The notes: generated from the letters alone by a model not told the origin. A stretch of DNA of 64,000 bases from an uncultured Craurococcus sp. (GCA_902805545.1 CADCTD010000150.1:1-64000), one strand, 5' to 3'. Counted from the first letter of the stretch, positions 1 through 9,732 are shown. Numbers and translations: made by a program.

Positions 1-94
1 GGCCTCACTCCGCACTCCGCCGCAAACCACCCATCAGCCGCATCACCAGTGACAACGTCCTTGGCAACGACAGCTAGTGATCGTGGATCATGCT

Positions 95-718
95 CTAGAT
101 GTGCTTTGCCCAGACCGGCGCGACCCGTGGCCGCGCCGCCACGGCCTGGGCCAGCGCCTCCACCTTCGGGCAGTTGGCCGGCGTCCATTCCCGCCCGCCC
201 ATCCAGCGCGAAAGGAAGGCAAGGTAGAGGTCGGCCACGCAGAACCGCTCGCCCAGCAGGTAGGGCGCCGGCGCGATCTCCGCCTCGACCAGTCGCCAGA
301 CCGCCCGCCCCATCTCGAAGGCCCGCGCCCGAATCGCCGGGGCATGGCCAGGCTCCGCGCTGAATCGCTCCGGATAGTCCCCCCGGGTCACGCAGGGGTA
401 GAATTCGCCGGCGACCAGCGCCATCCAGCGCAGCGCGACGGCCCGCCCTGCGTCGTCCGGCGGGGGCAGCAGCCCGGCCGCCGGGTGCCGGTCGGCCAGC
501 GTCAGCAGGATGGCGAGGCTCTCCGTCACGACGGTGCCATCCGGCAGGATGAGCGTCGGGATGCGCCCCATCGGATTGATCCGCCGGTACGCCTCGGCCA
601 GTTGGTGATCGCCCTCGAGCGGCACGTCGCGCAGCTCGACCGGCGCCCCGATCTCGGCCAGCGCCATTTCCACCGGGGCCGATCCCGAACCCCTGTCACC
701 ATAGAGGATGTAGGTCAT
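95..718 (-). CDS. Glutathione S-transferase family protein
   Basis: A 207-residue protein of normal GST length. The N-terminal thioredoxin-like half (about residues 1-80) opens MTYILYGDRGSGS and contains NPMGRIPTL, whose proline is the family's cis-Pro, and TESLAIL, the usual glutathione gamma-glutamyl binding Glu-Ser pair. The rest is the all-helical C-terminal domain. GSTs conjugate or reduce electrophiles with glutathione in the cytosol; the substrate cannot be read from sequence. It stands alone downstream of the COQ10-like gene on the same strand, separated by about 70 bases. The ATG at 716-718 precedes the start of the thioredoxin fold directly, so the start is probably right. Confidence 0.9.
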   Translation of the reverse strand: MTYILYGDRGSGSAPVEMALAEIGAPVELRDVPLEGDHQLAEAYRRINPMGRIPTLILPDGTVVTESLAILLTLADRHPAAGLLPPPDDAGRAVALRWMALVAGEFYPCVTRGDYPERFSAEPGHAPAIRARAFEMGRAVWRLVEAEIAPAPYLLGERFCVADLYLAFLSRWMGGREWTPANCPKVEALAQAVAARPRVAPVWAKHI

Positions 719-763
719 GCCCCGGAGCCTGCCGCAGCCGGGTCGCCCCTTGCCAACACAAAA

Positions 764-797
764 GCCTGATGCTCCGGATCAGCCGCGCTGATCAGGC
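764..797 (-). terminator. Hairpin at the end of the lipA-COQ10 operon, possible terminator
   Basis: A perfect 7-bp stem with a 3-base loop (GATCAGC/GCTGATC, 777-793) overlaps the stop codon of the COQ10-like gene. On the minus strand it is followed after about 13 bases by TTTTG. A wider pairing GCCTGAT (764-770) with ATCAGGC (791-797) is also possible. The T-run is short and displaced, so intrinsic termination is only plausible. Confidence 0.35.
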
Positions 798-1256
798 CGC
801 CGGCACCGGGCTCGGCGTCGCGCTCGGCCGTCCGTAGAGCTGCATCGCCCGCCGCTCGAAGGCGCGGACCATCAGCCGCACCGCCTCGTTGAAGACGGTC
901 CCGATGACGGCCTGCAGCAGCCGCGAGCGGAACTCGAAATCGACGAAGAACTCCACCTGCGTGCCCTGCGGATGCGGCACGAATTTCCAGTGGTTGTTCA
1001 GGTAGCGGAAGGGTCCGTTCATGTACTGCACATGGATGTCGTGCGGCCGTTCCAGCTGGACCTCGCTGCGGAAGCTCTCGCGGAACAGCTTGAAGCCGAT
1101 GGTGAGGTCGGCCACCAGCTTCTCATCCGTCTGGGAAACCACCCGGGCACCGACGCACCAGGGCAGGAATTCGGGATAGCGGCGCACATCCGCGACAAGC
1201 GCGAAGAGCTGCTCCGGGGTGTAGCGCAGCAAGCGCTTCTCGGCATGGGTCGGCAT
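792..1256 (-). CDS. COQ10/RatA-type START-domain protein (ubiquinone-binding)
   Basis: A 154-residue single-domain protein of the polyketide cyclase/START superfamily. The opening motif YTPEQLFALVADVRRYPEF and the segment GPFRYLNNHWKF are typical of the COQ10/RatA family, which binds coenzyme Q and supports respiration. The name ribosome-association toxin RatA also circulates for E. coli members, but the Q-chaperone role is the better guess here. It follows lipA by 5 bases on the same strand, so it is the last gene of the pyruvate dehydrogenase-lipoate operon. A link to respiratory metabolism fits that position. Confidence 0.85.
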   Translation of the reverse strand: MPTHAEKRLLRYTPEQLFALVADVRRYPEFLPWCVGARVVSQTDEKLVADLTIGFKLFRESFRSEVQLERPHDIHVQYMNGPFRYLNNHWKFVPHPQGTQVEFFVDFEFRSRLLQAVIGTVFNEAVRLMVRAFERRAMQLYGRPSATPSPVPAA

Positions 1257-1261
1257 GGGGC

Positions 1262-2233
1262 TTAGGTGGCGCCCCTCGCCGTCATGACAACCGGCGCCAT
1301 GGCAAGCTGCCGCTCCCGCGCTGCCCGCAATGCCGCGAAGTCGCGATCCGCATGGTAGCTGCTGCGGGTCAGCGGCGTCGCCGAGACCAGCAGGAAGCCC
1401 TTGGACCGCGCCATCCGCGCATAATCCTCGAACTCATCCGGCGTCACGAAGCGATCGACTGCCGCATGCTTCACGCTCGGCTGGAGGTACTGGCCGATGG
1501 TTAGGAAGTCGACCTCGGCGCTCCGCATGTCGTCCATGACCTGCAGCACCTCGATCCGCTCCTCGCCGAGCCCGACCATCAGCCCCGACTTGGTGAAGAT
1601 GGTGGGGTCGAGCCGCTTCACCCCGTCCAGCAGCCGGAGCGAGTGGTAGTAGCGCGCCCCCGGCCGGATGTTCGGGTAGAGCTTCGGCACGGTCTCGAGA
1701 TTGTGGTTGAAGACATCCGGCCGCGCCTCGACCACCACCTCCAGCGCCCCCTCCTTCCGGAGGAAGTCCGGCGTCAGCACCTCGATGGTCGTCTCCGGCG
1801 TCGCGGCCCGGATCGCCCGGATGGTCTCGGCGAAGTGCCGCGCCCCGCCATCCGCCAGGTCGTCCCGGTCGACGCTGGTGATCACCACATGCCGGAGGCC
1901 GAGGGTCGCCACCGCATCGCCGACCCGCCGCGGCTCATCGGCATCGAGCGCCTTCGGCAGCCCCGTCGCCACGTTGCAGAAGGCGCAGGCCCGGGTGCAA
2001 GTCTCGCCCATGATCATCATGGTGGCGTGGCGCTGCGACCAGCACTCGCCGATATTCGGGCAAGCCGCTTCCTCGCAGACCGTGACCAGCTTCTGGTCCC
2101 GCATCAGCGCCCGGGTCTCGTGGTAGATCGGATGCGTCGGCGCCTTCACCCGAATCCAGCTCGGTTTCCGCTGGATCGGGTTGTCGGGCCGGTGAACCTT
2201 CTCGGGATGCCGAATTTCGATGCGGGTCGCCAT
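1262..2233 (-). CDS. lipA: Lipoyl synthase
   Basis: A 323-residue radical-SAM enzyme that inserts two sulfur atoms into protein-bound octanoyl groups to make lipoate. Both cluster motifs are present: the auxiliary [4Fe-4S] site [12 protein letters not shown] and the radical-SAM site CTRACAFC. Downstream segments [14 protein letters not shown] and [12 protein letters not shown] are characteristic of LipA. It is the full family length. Its place behind pdhABC and lpdA makes biological sense, because it produces the cofactor carried by PdhB and PdhC of the same operon. A 51-base gap separates it from lpdA. Confidence 0.97.
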   Translation of the reverse strand: MATRIEIRHPEKVHRPDNPIQRKPSWIRVKAPTHPIYHETRALMRDQKLVTVCEEAACPNIGECWSQRHATMMIMGETCTRACAFCNVATGLPKALDADEPRRVGDAVATLGLRHVVITSVDRDDLADGGARHFAETIRAIRAATPETTIEVLTPDFLRKEGALEVVVEARPDVFNHNLETVPKLYPNIRPGARYYHSLRLLDGVKRLDPTIFTKSGLMVGLGEERIEVLQVMDDMRSAEVDFLTIGQYLQPSVKHAAVDRFVTPDEFEDYARMARSKGFLLVSATPLTRSSYHADRDFAALRAARERQLAMAPVVMTARGAT

Positions 2234-2284
2234 GAATCACTCCGGGGGCCCCGCGGCGCCGCATCGCGGTGCCGCAAGGAGAGC

Positions 2285-3688
2285 TCACATGTGGATCACG
2301 CGGCCATAGGCATCAAGCACCGCCTCATGCATCGCCTCCGAAATCGTCGGATGGGGGAAGATGCTCTGCATCAGCTCCTCCTCGGTCGTCTCCATGGTCT
2401 TGGCGATGGTGTAGCCCTGGATCATCTCCGTCACCTCCGGCCCGACCATGTGGGCGCCCAGCAGCTCGCCCGTCTTGGCATCGAAGATGGTCTTGATCAG
2501 CCCCTCCGGCTCGCCCATGGCGATGGCCTTGCCGTTGCCGATGAAGGGGAAGCGCCCGACGCGCAGCTCATGCCCGGCCTTTTTCGCCGCAGCCTCGGTC
2601 AGCCCGACGCTCGCGACCTGCGGCCGGCAATAGGTGCAGCCGGGGATGTTGAGCACATCCATCGGGTGGACGCCCTCCACCCCGGCGATGGTCTCGACGC
2701 AGAGGATGCCCTCATGGCTCGCCTTGTGCGCCAGCCAGGGCGCCCCGGTCAGGTCGCCGATGGCATAGACGCCCGGCTCCCCGGTGCGGCAATACTGGTC
2801 GACCACCACATGGGCTCGCTCGACCTTCACCTTGGTGCCCTCGAGGCCGATATCCTCGACATTGCCGACGATGCCGACGGCGGAGATGACGCGATCCGCC
2901 GTCACCTCCTGCACCTTGCCCCCCGCCTCGATGACGGCGGTGACATTGTCCGCGCCCTTGCGCAGCCCCTGCACCTTGGCCTCGGTCAGGATCTTCATTC
3001 CCTGCTTCTCGAAGGCCTTGCGGACGAAGGCGCTGATCTCCGCATCCTCGACGGGGAGGATGCGGTCCATCACCTCGACCAGCGTCACCTGCGCGCCGAG
3101 ATTGAGGTAGAAGCTGGCGAACTCCGCCCCGATCGCGCCCGAGCCGATGACGATCAGCGACTTCGGCATGGCGGGCGGCACCATCGCCTCCTTGTAGGAC
3201 CAGACGAGCTTGCCGTCCGCCTCGAGACCAGGCAGCGTCCGCGCCCGCGCGCCCGTCGCCAGGATGATGTGCTTGGATGCGAGTTCCGCGACCGGCTTGC
3301 CGTCCTTGCTGACGGACATCTTCCCCGGTCCCGCGAGCTTGCCCTGCCCGTCGAAGACCGTGACCTTGTTCTTCCGCAACAGGTGCTTCACGCCGCCCGA
3401 GAGCTGGCCCGCCACCGCCCGGCTGCGCTTCACGATCTTCGCCAGGTCGAAGCGGATATTGTCCGCCGCGAAACCATAGGCGTCGAGCGTATGGAGCAGG
3501 TGGTTGATCTCCGAGCTGCGCAGCAGGGCCTTGGTCGGGATGCAGCCCCAGTTGAGGCAGATGCCGCCCAGATGCTCGCGCTCCACCAGCGCCGTCTTCA
3601 TGCCGAGCTGCGTCGCGCGGATGGCTGCGACATAGCCGCCCGGGCCGCCGCCAAGGACGACAAGGTCGAAGCTTTGGGTCTCTGCCAT
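2285..3688 (-). CDS. lpdA: Dihydrolipoyl dehydrogenase (E3)
   Basis: A 467-residue flavoprotein that reoxidises dihydrolipoamide with NAD+. The FAD-binding motif VVLGGGPGGYVAA is at the N-terminus. The redox-active disulfide is in GGICLNWGCIPTKALL, the second NAD-binding motif is IVIGSGAIGAEFA, and the C-terminal catalytic HPTISEAMHEA is intact. The start is the ATG at 3686-3688, where homology begins; the open frame runs on upstream across the neighbouring genes without coding signal. The gene lies 2 bases after the GNAT gene and so belongs to the pdh operon. Confidence 0.97.
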   Translation of the reverse strand: MAETQSFDLVVLGGGPGGYVAAIRATQLGMKTALVEREHLGGICLNWGCIPTKALLRSSEINHLLHTLDAYGFAADNIRFDLAKIVKRSRAVAGQLSGGVKHLLRKNKVTVFDGQGKLAGPGKMSVSKDGKPVAELASKHIILATGARARTLPGLEADGKLVWSYKEAMVPPAMPKSLIVIGSGAIGAEFASFYLNLGAQVTLVEVMDRILPVEDAEISAFVRKAFEKQGMKILTEAKVQGLRKGADNVTAVIEAGGKVQEVTADRVISAVGIVGNVEDIGLEGTKVKVERAHVVVDQYCRTGEPGVYAIGDLTGAPWLAHKASHEGILCVETIAGVEGVHPMDVLNIPGCTYCRPQVASVGLTEAAAKKAGHELRVGRFPFIGNGKAIAMGEPEGLIKTIFDAKTGELLGAHMVGPEVTEMIQGYTIAKTMETTEEELMQSIFPHPTISEAMHEAVLDAYGRVIHM

Positions 3689-3690
3689 TC

Positions 3691-4176
3691 TCAATCCTCC
3701 CGCGCAGCCAGCGCCTCGAGCGCCGTGCCGCTGAGCCGTTGCAGGGTCCACCCCTCGCGCGGCAGCGCGCCGATGGAGCGGTAGAAGGCGATGGAGGGCG
3801 CATTCCAGTCGAGCACGGACCATTCCATCCGGCTGCAGCCCGCAGCGATCGCCCGCCTCGCGAGTTCCGCGAAGATCGCCCGGCCGATGCCGCGGCCGCG
3901 CTGGTCCGGCTCGACAAAGACATCCTCGAGATAGAGCTTCGGCGCCCCGTCGAAGGTGGAGACGCTGTAGAACCAGAGGGCAAAGCCGGCCGGCCGGCCT
4001 TCCCACTCGGCGATCAGCGCTTCGGCCCGGCGCGGCTCGGCGAAGAGCAGGCGGCGGAAATGCTCCTCCGTCGCCGTCACCTCGTGCAGCAGCTTCTCGT
4101 AATCCGCGAGCGCGCGGACGAAATGGAGCACCAGCGGCAGGTCGGCCCCGGTCGCGTCGCGCAGGCTGAGGCTCAT
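3691..4176 (-). CDS. GNAT family N-acetyltransferase
   Basis: A 161-residue acetyltransferase. The acetyl-CoA binding signature is visible as LEDVFVEPDQRGRGIG (Q/RxxGxG/A) near residue 85, followed by WSVLDWNAPSIAFYRSIGA. This pattern resembles diamine or thialysine acetyltransferases, but the substrate is not certain. The start ATG overlaps the VOC stop codon (ATGA, 4173-4176), which suggests translational coupling. It is an accessory gene carried inside the pdh operon. Confidence 0.85.
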   Translation of the reverse strand: MSLSLRDATGADLPLVLHFVRALADYEKLLHEVTATEEHFRRLLFAEPRRAEALIAEWEGRPAGFALWFYSVSTFDGAPKLYLEDVFVEPDQRGRGIGRAIFAELARRAIAAGCSRMEWSVLDWNAPSIAFYRSIGALPREGWTLQRLSGTALEALAARED

Positions 4177-4565
4177 GCCTCCGCTCCGTGGCAGGCCGCC
4201 TCGACCCGGTTGCCGGCCGGATCGCAAAGGAAAGCCGCATAGTAATGCGGATGGTAGTGCGGCCGAAGCCCCGGCGCGCCGTCATCCGCCCCGCCAGCGG
4301 CGAGCCCGGCCTGCCAGAAGGCATCGACCGCCGGCCGCCCCGGCGCCTTGAAGCACCAATGCCGCCCCGGTGCCGCCTCCGTCTCGGCGCCGAGACGGAT
4401 GGAGAGATAGCTCCGCCCCGGGCTCGCGGCATCCGCCCGGAGCCCGTAGCCGAGCCAGCGCTCGTCCCGCCCGACCGCCGGCACGCCGAGCGCCGCCATC
4501 ACCGCGTCGTAGAAACGCGCGGCGGCGGCGAGGTCCGGCACCGTGATCGAGACATGGTCGATCAC
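4173..4565 (-). CDS. VOC (glyoxalase/bleomycin resistance) family protein
   Basis: A 130-residue one-module vicinal-oxygen-chelate protein: [20 protein letters not shown] at the start, and [17 protein letters not shown] at the end with the usual metal-binding Glu. The start codon is GTG at 4563-4565 and overlaps the pdhC stop (GTGA). Its own stop overlaps the GNAT start. The substrate is unknown. The double overlap shows it is co-translated with pdhC and the acetyltransferase. Confidence 0.85.
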   Translation of the reverse strand: MIDHVSITVPDLAAAARFYDAVMAALGVPAVGRDERWLGYGLRADAASPGRSYLSIRLGAETEAAPGRHWCFKAPGRPAVDAFWQAGLAAGGADDGAPGLRPHYHPHYYAAFLCDPAGNRVEAACHGAEA

Positions 4566-5935
4566 AGCATCAGGCTCAGCGGGTCCTCGATGACGCCCTT
4601 CAGCGCCTGCATGAACTCCGCCGCCAGCGCGCCGTCGATGACGCGGTGGTCGACCGAGAGCGTGCAGGTCATCACCGTGGCGACCGCGAGCTCGCCCTTC
4701 CGCACCACCGGCCGCTGCTCGCCGGCGGCGACAGCGAGGATGCCGGCCTGTGGCGGGTTGATGATGGCGCTGAAATCGCGCACCCCGTACATCCCCATGT
4801 TCGAGATGCTGAAGCCGCCGCCCTGGAATTCCTCGGGCTTCAGCTTGTTCGCCTTGGCGCGGCCGGCGAGGTCCTTCATCTCGTTGCTGATGGTGGTCAG
4901 CCCCTTCTGGTCGGCCTTGCGGATGATCGGCGTGATCAGCCCCGTCGGCGTCGAGACCGCGACCGAGACATCGACGTCGTGGAACTGCAGGATCGCCTCA
5001 TCCGTCCACATGGCGTTGACGTTCGGGAAGCGCCGCAAGGTCGCGGCGACCGCCTTGATGACGAGATCATTGACCGAGAGCTTGAAGGCCCCCGGCCCAT
5101 CCTTGGCGGACTTGGCATTGAGGTCGGCCCGCAGCTTCAGCAGCGCGTCGATCTCGAAATCCATCGTCACGTAGAAATGCGGGATGGTCTGCTTCGACTC
5201 CGCCAGCCGCCGGGCGATGACCTTGCGGATGGTGGAATTCGGCACCGGCGTATGCGGCGCGGAGACGATCGGCGCGGGCGCCGCCGGCTTCGGCGCCGGA
5301 GCGGCGGCCGGGGCAGGCTGCGCGCTCGGTGCCGGCTGTGCTGCCGCCGGCGCCTGCTTCGGCCGGTTCAGCGCGGCCTCGACATCCGACTTGACGATGC
5401 GCCCGCCCGGCCCGCTGCCCTGGATGCCGGCAAGGTCAAGCCTCGCCTGCTGCGCCATCCGCCGCGCCAGCGGCGAGGCGAAGATGCGTTCCTCCCCCTT
5501 GGCATGCCCATTGGCCACCGGCGGCAGCGGCTGCGGGTTGAGCGAGGCCTGCCCGGTCGGCTTCGGCGCCTCGATCGGCTGCTCGGCGGCACCGGCCACC
5601 TTGCCGCCATCCGCCTTCACCGCCTCGATCGCCGGCCCCGAGGGCGATTCATTCCCCGCCGACTTGCCGCCGCCACCGCTCGGCACCGCCTCGCCCGGCT
5701 CGACCAGCACGGCGATGGTGTCGTTCACCTTCACGCCCTGGGTGCCGTCGGCGACGAGGATCCTGCCGAGCACCCCCTCGTCCACCGCCTCGACTTCCAT
5801 GGTCGCCTTGTCGGTCTCGATCTCGGCGATGATGTCGCCGGCCTTGACCTGGTCGCCTTCCTTCTTGAGCCAGCGCGCCAGCGTGCCTTCCGTCATGGTC
5901 GGCGAGAGCGCAGGCATCAGGATGTTGGTCGCCAT
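4562..5935 (-). CDS. pdhC: Pyruvate dehydrogenase E2, dihydrolipoamide acetyltransferase
   Basis: A 457-residue E2 core subunit that moves the acetyl group to CoA. Residues 1-80 form a single lipoyl domain with the modified lysine in [12 protein letters not shown] (K43). A Pro/Ala-rich linker follows. The peripheral subunit-binding domain lies around 150-190 ([25 protein letters not shown]). The rest is the catalytic domain, ending with the active-site [15 protein letters not shown]. It starts 13 bases after pdhB. Confidence 0.97.
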   Translation of the reverse strand: MATNILMPALSPTMTEGTLARWLKKEGDQVKAGDIIAEIETDKATMEVEAVDEGVLGRILVADGTQGVKVNDTIAVLVEPGEAVPSGGGGKSAGNESPSGPAIEAVKADGGKVAGAAEQPIEAPKPTGQASLNPQPLPPVANGHAKGEERIFASPLARRMAQQARLDLAGIQGSGPGGRIVKSDVEAALNRPKQAPAAAQPAPSAQPAPAAAPAPKPAAPAPIVSAPHTPVPNSTIRKVIARRLAESKQTIPHFYVTMDFEIDALLKLRADLNAKSAKDGPGAFKLSVNDLVIKAVAATLRRFPNVNAMWTDEAILQFHDVDVSVAVSTPTGLITPIIRKADQKGLTTISNEMKDLAGRAKANKLKPEEFQGGGFSISNMGMYGVRDFSAIINPPQAGILAVAAGEQRPVVRKGELAVATVMTCTLSVDHRVIDGALAAEFMQALKGVIEDPLSLML

Positions 5936-5948
5936 CTCCCCGCCCCCC

Positions 5949-7379
5949 TTACTTGTAGGTCACGCGCTTCACCGCATCGACGATCTCGGGGATCGTCGGC
6001 AGCGCCAGCTTCTCGAGGTTGGCCGCATAGGGCATCGGCACGTCCTTGCCGCAGACGCGGACGGGCGGCGCATCCAGGTAGTCGAAGGCCGCCTCCATCA
6101 CCTGCATGGCGATCTCGACGCCGATATTGGCATAGGGCCAGCCCTCCTCGACCGTCACCAGCCGGTTGGTCTTGCGGACCGACTGCGCGATGGTCTCCGC
6201 ATCCAGCGGCCGGATGGAGCGCAGGTTGATCACCTCCGCCTCGATCCCCTGCTTGGCCATCTCCTCGGCCGCCTGCATCGCCCAGGTCACCGCGATGGAA
6301 TAGGCGACGATGGTCACGTCCTTGCCCGCGCGCTCCACCTTCGCCTTGCCGATCGGGACGATGAAGTCATCCGCCACCGGGCAGTCGAAGGTATGGCCGT
6401 AGAGGATCTCGTTCTCGAGCACGATCACCGGGTTCGGGTCACGGATCGCCGACCGCAGCAGCCCCTTGGCATCGGCCGAGGACCAGGGCGCGACAACCTT
6501 GAGCCCCGGCACATGCGCATACCAGCTCGCATAGCACTGCGAATGCTGCGCGGCGACGCGCGCCGCCGCGCCGTTCGGCCCGCGGAAGACGATCGGGCAA
6601 CCGAGCTGCCCGCCGCTCATGTAGAGCGTCTTGGCGGCGCTGTTGATGATCTGGTCGATCGCCTGCATGGAGAAGTTGAAGGTCATGAACTCCACGATGG
6701 GCTTGAGCCCCGTGAAGGCCGCGCCCACCGCCATGCCGGTGAAGCCATGCTCGGTGATCGGCGTGTCGATAACCCGCCGGGCGCCGAACTCATCGAGCAG
6801 GCCCTGGCTGATCTTGTAGGCGCCCTGATACTGCGCGACCTCCTCACCCAGGAGGAAGACCTTGTCGTCGGCCCGCATCTCGGCCGCCATGGCGTCGCGC
6901 AGCGCCTCGCGCACCGTCGTCGGCTTGGTCGGGCCCCAATCCTTCTCCGGCGCGGCTGCCGCCTCGCCCATCTTCGCCGCGCCTTCCTTGCGGTCCGCCC
7001 CGCGCTGCGCGACCGCGCCGTAATCCTCGGCCTGCTTCGCCACCTCGCCGACGGACTCGCTCGCCGCCGCCGGCGGCGCCGGCTGCTGCGGCATCGCCGT
7101 GTCCTGCCCCGGCGCCGCGCCCTTGGAGCCGCCCGCGCCGCCGCCATCCAACTCGGCGATCGGCGAGTTGACCGCGACGCCCTCCGTACCCTCGGGCACG
7201 ACGATCTTGGTCAGCGTCCCCTCATCGACCGCCTCGACCTCCATCGTGGCCTTGTCGGTCTCGATCTCGGCGATGACGTCGCCGGACTTCACCGCATCGC
7301 CTTCCTTCTTCAGCCAGCGGGCTAGCTTCCCCTCCGTCATGGTCGGGGAGAGCGCCGGCATCAGGATCTCGACACCCAT
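5949..7379 (-). CDS. pdhB: Pyruvate dehydrogenase E1 beta subunit with N-terminal lipoyl domain
   Basis: A 476-residue protein, longer than a plain E1-beta (about 330). Residues 1-80 are a complete lipoyl domain ([18 protein letters not shown]43), joined by a flexible Ala/Pro-rich linker to an E1-beta transketolase-type domain from about residue 140 ([38 protein letters not shown]). The fusion is known from alphaproteobacteria. The start at 7377-7379 is set by the lipoyl homology and lies one base after the pdhA stop. It acts with PdhA to decarboxylate pyruvate. Confidence 0.96.
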   Translation of the reverse strand: MGVEILMPALSPTMTEGKLARWLKKEGDAVKSGDVIAEIETDKATMEVEAVDEGTLTKIVVPEGTEGVAVNSPIAELDGGGAGGSKGAAPGQDTAMPQQPAPPAAASESVGEVAKQAEDYGAVAQRGADRKEGAAKMGEAAAAPEKDWGPTKPTTVREALRDAMAAEMRADDKVFLLGEEVAQYQGAYKISQGLLDEFGARRVIDTPITEHGFTGMAVGAAFTGLKPIVEFMTFNFSMQAIDQIINSAAKTLYMSGGQLGCPIVFRGPNGAAARVAAQHSQCYASWYAHVPGLKVVAPWSSADAKGLLRSAIRDPNPVIVLENEILYGHTFDCPVADDFIVPIGKAKVERAGKDVTIVAYSIAVTWAMQAAEEMAKQGIEAEVINLRSIRPLDAETIAQSVRKTNRLVTVEEGWPYANIGVEIAMQVMEAAFDYLDAPPVRVCGKDVPMPYAANLEKLALPTIPEIVDAVKRVTYK

Positions 7380-7380
7380 C

Positions 7381-8406
7381 TCAGCGCGCCTCCACCAGGA
7401 CATCGGTCCAGAGCTCGGCCTCGTCGGGCTCCGGGCTGGACTGCGCGAAGTCGGCCGCCTCCTGGACAACCGCCTTCACCTCGTCGTCGATCTTCTTGAG
7501 CGCCGCCTCGTCGAGCCCGCCTTCCAGCAGCAGCTTGCGCGCCGTCTCGATCGGGTCGGACTGCTCGCGCATCTTCTGCACCTCCTCGCGGGTGCGGTAC
7601 TTCGCCGGGTCGGACATGGAATGCCCGCGATAGCGATAGGTCTTCATCTCGAGGAGGTACGGGCCGTTGCCGGCGCGGCAATGTGCGGTGGCCCGCTCCC
7701 CGGCCTCCTTGACGGCCATGACATCCATGCCGTTGACCTGCTCGCCCGGGATGCCCCAGGCCGCGCCGTTCTTCGACAGGTCGCGCGAGGCGCTGGCCCG
7801 CTCCACGCTGGTGCCCATGCCGTACTTGTTGTTCTCGATGATGAAGATCACCGGCAGCTTCATCAGCGCCGCCAGGTTGAAGCTCTCGAAGACCTGGCCC
7901 TGGTTGGAGGCGCCCTCGCCGAAATAGGTCAGCGAGACGTTCCGGCTCTCCCGGTACCAGTTGGCGAAGGCGAGGCCCGTGCCGAGCGAGACCTGCGCAC
8001 CCACGATCCCATGCCCGCCGAAGAAGCCCTTCTCCCGGCTGAACATGTGCATGGAGCCGCCCTTGCCGCGCGAATAACCGCCCGAGCGCCCGGTCAGCTC
8101 GGCCATAACGCCGCGCGCCTCCATCCCCGTCGCCAGCATGTGGCCATGGTCGCGGTAGGAGGTGATGACCTGGTCGCCCGGCTCCAGGCAAGCCTGCATC
8201 CCGACGACGACCGCTTCCTGGCCGATATACAGGTGGCAGAAGCCGCCGATCAGCCCCATGCCGTAGAGCTGTCCCGCCTTCTCCTCGAAGCGGCGGATCA
8301 GGAGCATGTCCCGATAGGCCTGCAGCAGCTGGTCCTGGGTCATCGGCGGCGCCGACGCCGCCTTTCCACGGCGCTTGGCGCCTGTGGCTTCCGCTGCCTG
8401 GGCCAT
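7381..8406 (-). CDS. pdhA: Pyruvate dehydrogenase E1 alpha subunit
   Basis: A 341-residue thiamine-diphosphate subunit. Family motifs include [37 protein letters not shown] and the serine loop [11 protein letters not shown]. The ThDP/Mg motif reads GEGASNQG followed by IIENN, with Glu where most E1-alpha proteins have Asp (GDG). The base sequence clearly gives GAG, so this looks like a genuine variant. The start ATG at 8404-8406 has a strong AGGGAAGGAAGGGG ribosome binding site on the minus strand. It is the first gene of the operon pdhA-pdhB-pdhC-VOC-GNAT-lpdA-lipA-COQ10. Confidence 0.96.
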   Translation of the reverse strand: MAQAAEATGAKRRGKAASAPPMTQDQLLQAYRDMLLIRRFEEKAGQLYGMGLIGGFCHLYIGQEAVVVGMQACLEPGDQVITSYRDHGHMLATGMEARGVMAELTGRSGGYSRGKGGSMHMFSREKGFFGGHGIVGAQVSLGTGLAFANWYRESRNVSLTYFGEGASNQGQVFESFNLAALMKLPVIFIIENNKYGMGTSVERASASRDLSKNGAAWGIPGEQVNGMDVMAVKEAGERATAHCRAGNGPYLLEMKTYRYRGHSMSDPAKYRTREEVQKMREQSDPIETARKLLLEGGLDEAALKKIDDEVKAVVQEAADFAQSSPEPDEAELWTDVLVEAR

Positions 8407-8706
8407 GCGGTCCCCTTCCTTCCCTGCGAACTCTCCACGCCGAATTAAGCGCCTCGCGCTGTTCCGGCAAGCGAGGGCGCGTGGAAAAACCGAGGTGCAG
8501 CAACAGAATACGACGATTAACTGAATTTCGGTTAATGCGCTTTGTGTGCGTCGCAACAGGCTTTGCCTGTTGCCGGCATGCCCCTGCAAGCGCAAGAGGC
8601 GCAAAGCGGTTCCACCCGCCGCGCAGCCTCCGGTTCCGCTTGACGGCCGGGGCCCGCGCCCGGGATAACCATGGCTCTCATTCTCGTGACTTTTTTGGAG
8701 AGCCGG
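8407..8706. promoter_or_regulatory. Divergent intergenic region with an operator-like palindrome and a hairpin
   Basis: About 300 bases without a gene, between pdhA (leftward) and the dioxygenase gene (rightward). It is less GC-rich than its surroundings near 8500-8550. An inverted repeat TTAACTGAA-T-TTCGGTTAA (8517-8535, one mismatch) lies 111 bases upstream of pdhA and resembles a repressor operator. A second, perfect repeat GCAACAGGC-TTT-GCCTGTTGC (8553-8573) could form a hairpin in either transcript. No tRNA, small ORF or riboswitch could be recognised. Confidence 0.45.
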
Positions 8707-9729
8707 ATGCCTGGCTGGACCGGCTGGCTGCTTGCCCCCCTGCATGCCCTGGCGCTGGCGACCGGCGCGAAATCCTTCCGCGACAACCCCGTCCTCGGCA
8801 GCGCCGCGCTGAACCGGATGGGCCTGCACATCGCCCGCAAGCGCCTCGCCGCGCGCGTCGCCGCCCGCCGCCGCGCCCGGCTGGCCACTGCCCTCCCGCC
8901 CGCCGACCGCGCCGCCTTCGACCGCGACGGCTACCTCGCCATCCCGGACTTCCTGCCGGCCGAGCTCTTCGCCCGGCTGCGCGCGGAGGTGCTCGGCCAG
9001 CAGACGCCCGCCCGCGAATTCGTCGACGGCTACACGCTGACCCGGCTGATCCCGCTCGACGCCGTCACCCTGCCGCGGCTTCCCGCGACGGCGGAGGCCC
9101 TTGCCTCTCCCCGCTACCGCGCGCTGCACGACTATATCGGCTCCCACCGGCTGGCCCCGCACCGTTTCGTCCAGACCGTCTTCAGCGGCATCCGCGACGC
9201 CCCGCCGGACGTGCAGAGCCACTTCCACACTGACACCTTCCACCCGACGGTGAAGTCCTGGCTCTTCCTCACCGATGTCCCGGGCGATGCGGCGGGCTTC
9301 ACCTATGTGCCCGGCTCGCACCGGCCGACCCGGCGTCACCTGGCCTGGGAGAGGCGCCTGTCCATCACCGCCGCACGCCACCAGGACCGGCTGACGGGCG
9401 AAGGCTCGCTGCGGGTCGATGAGGCGCGGCTCGCCCGCCTCGGCTACCCGGCGCCGCGGAAGCTCGCCGTCGAGGCCAATACGCTGGTCATCGCCGATAC
9501 CAGCGGCTTCCACCGGCGGGGCATCAGCGAGGGCAGCGCCTGCCGAATCGCCATCTGGGCCTATGCCCGCGGCAACCCCTTCACGCCCTGGGCCGGGCTT
9601 GGGCTGGCAGGAGCCGGAGGAGGGAAGGTCAGGACCTTCTGGGCCCTGCAGGATGCGCTCGCCCGCCTCACCGGCCGCGGCAATGGCTGGCGATGGGTCG
9701 GTCTGCGCAGCCCGGCGGCACCGCCCTGA
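8707..9729 (+). CDS. Phytanoyl-CoA dioxygenase (PhyH) family protein
   Basis: A 340-residue Fe(II)/2-oxoglutarate-dependent oxygenase-like protein. The facial triad is visible as HFHTDTFHP (H-x-D) and the distal histidine in FHRRG, which also offers the 2-oxoglutarate-binding Arg. The first 65 residues are a basic, partly hydrophobic extension. I place the start at 8707, because GGAG at 8697-8700 is correctly spaced for that ATG. An in-frame ATG at 8671 has no ribosome binding site. The substrate is unknown. The stop codon is 3 bases from the convergent ftsB-like gene. Confidence 0.82.
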   Translation: MPGWTGWLLAPLHALALATGAKSFRDNPVLGSAALNRMGLHIARKRLAARVAARRRARLATALPPADRAAFDRDGYLAIPDFLPAELFARLRAEVLGQQTPAREFVDGYTLTRLIPLDAVTLPRLPATAEALASPRYRALHDYIGSHRLAPHRFVQTVFSGIRDAPPDVQSHFHTDTFHPTVKSWLFLTDVPGDAAGFTYVPGSHRPTRRHLAWERRLSITAARHQDRLTGEGSLRVDEARLARLGYPAPRKLAVEANTLVIADTSGFHRRGISEGSACRIAIWAYARGNPFTPWAGLGLAGAGGGKVRTFWALQDALARLTGRGNGWRWVGLRSPAAPP

Positions 9730-9732
9730 CGG

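Noticed and set aside
1643-3784. Long plus-strand open frame of over 700 codons opposite lipA and lpdA
   Set aside because: It is an antisense shadow in GC-rich DNA: the protein is Arg/Asp/Leu-rich low-complexity sequence with no domain, while the opposite strand encodes two well-known enzymes end to end.
3689-4432. Long upstream extension of lpdA
   Set aside because: The frame is open to 4432, but homology starts at MAETQSFDLVVLGGG (3688), and the extension overlaps the well-supported GNAT and VOC genes in another frame.
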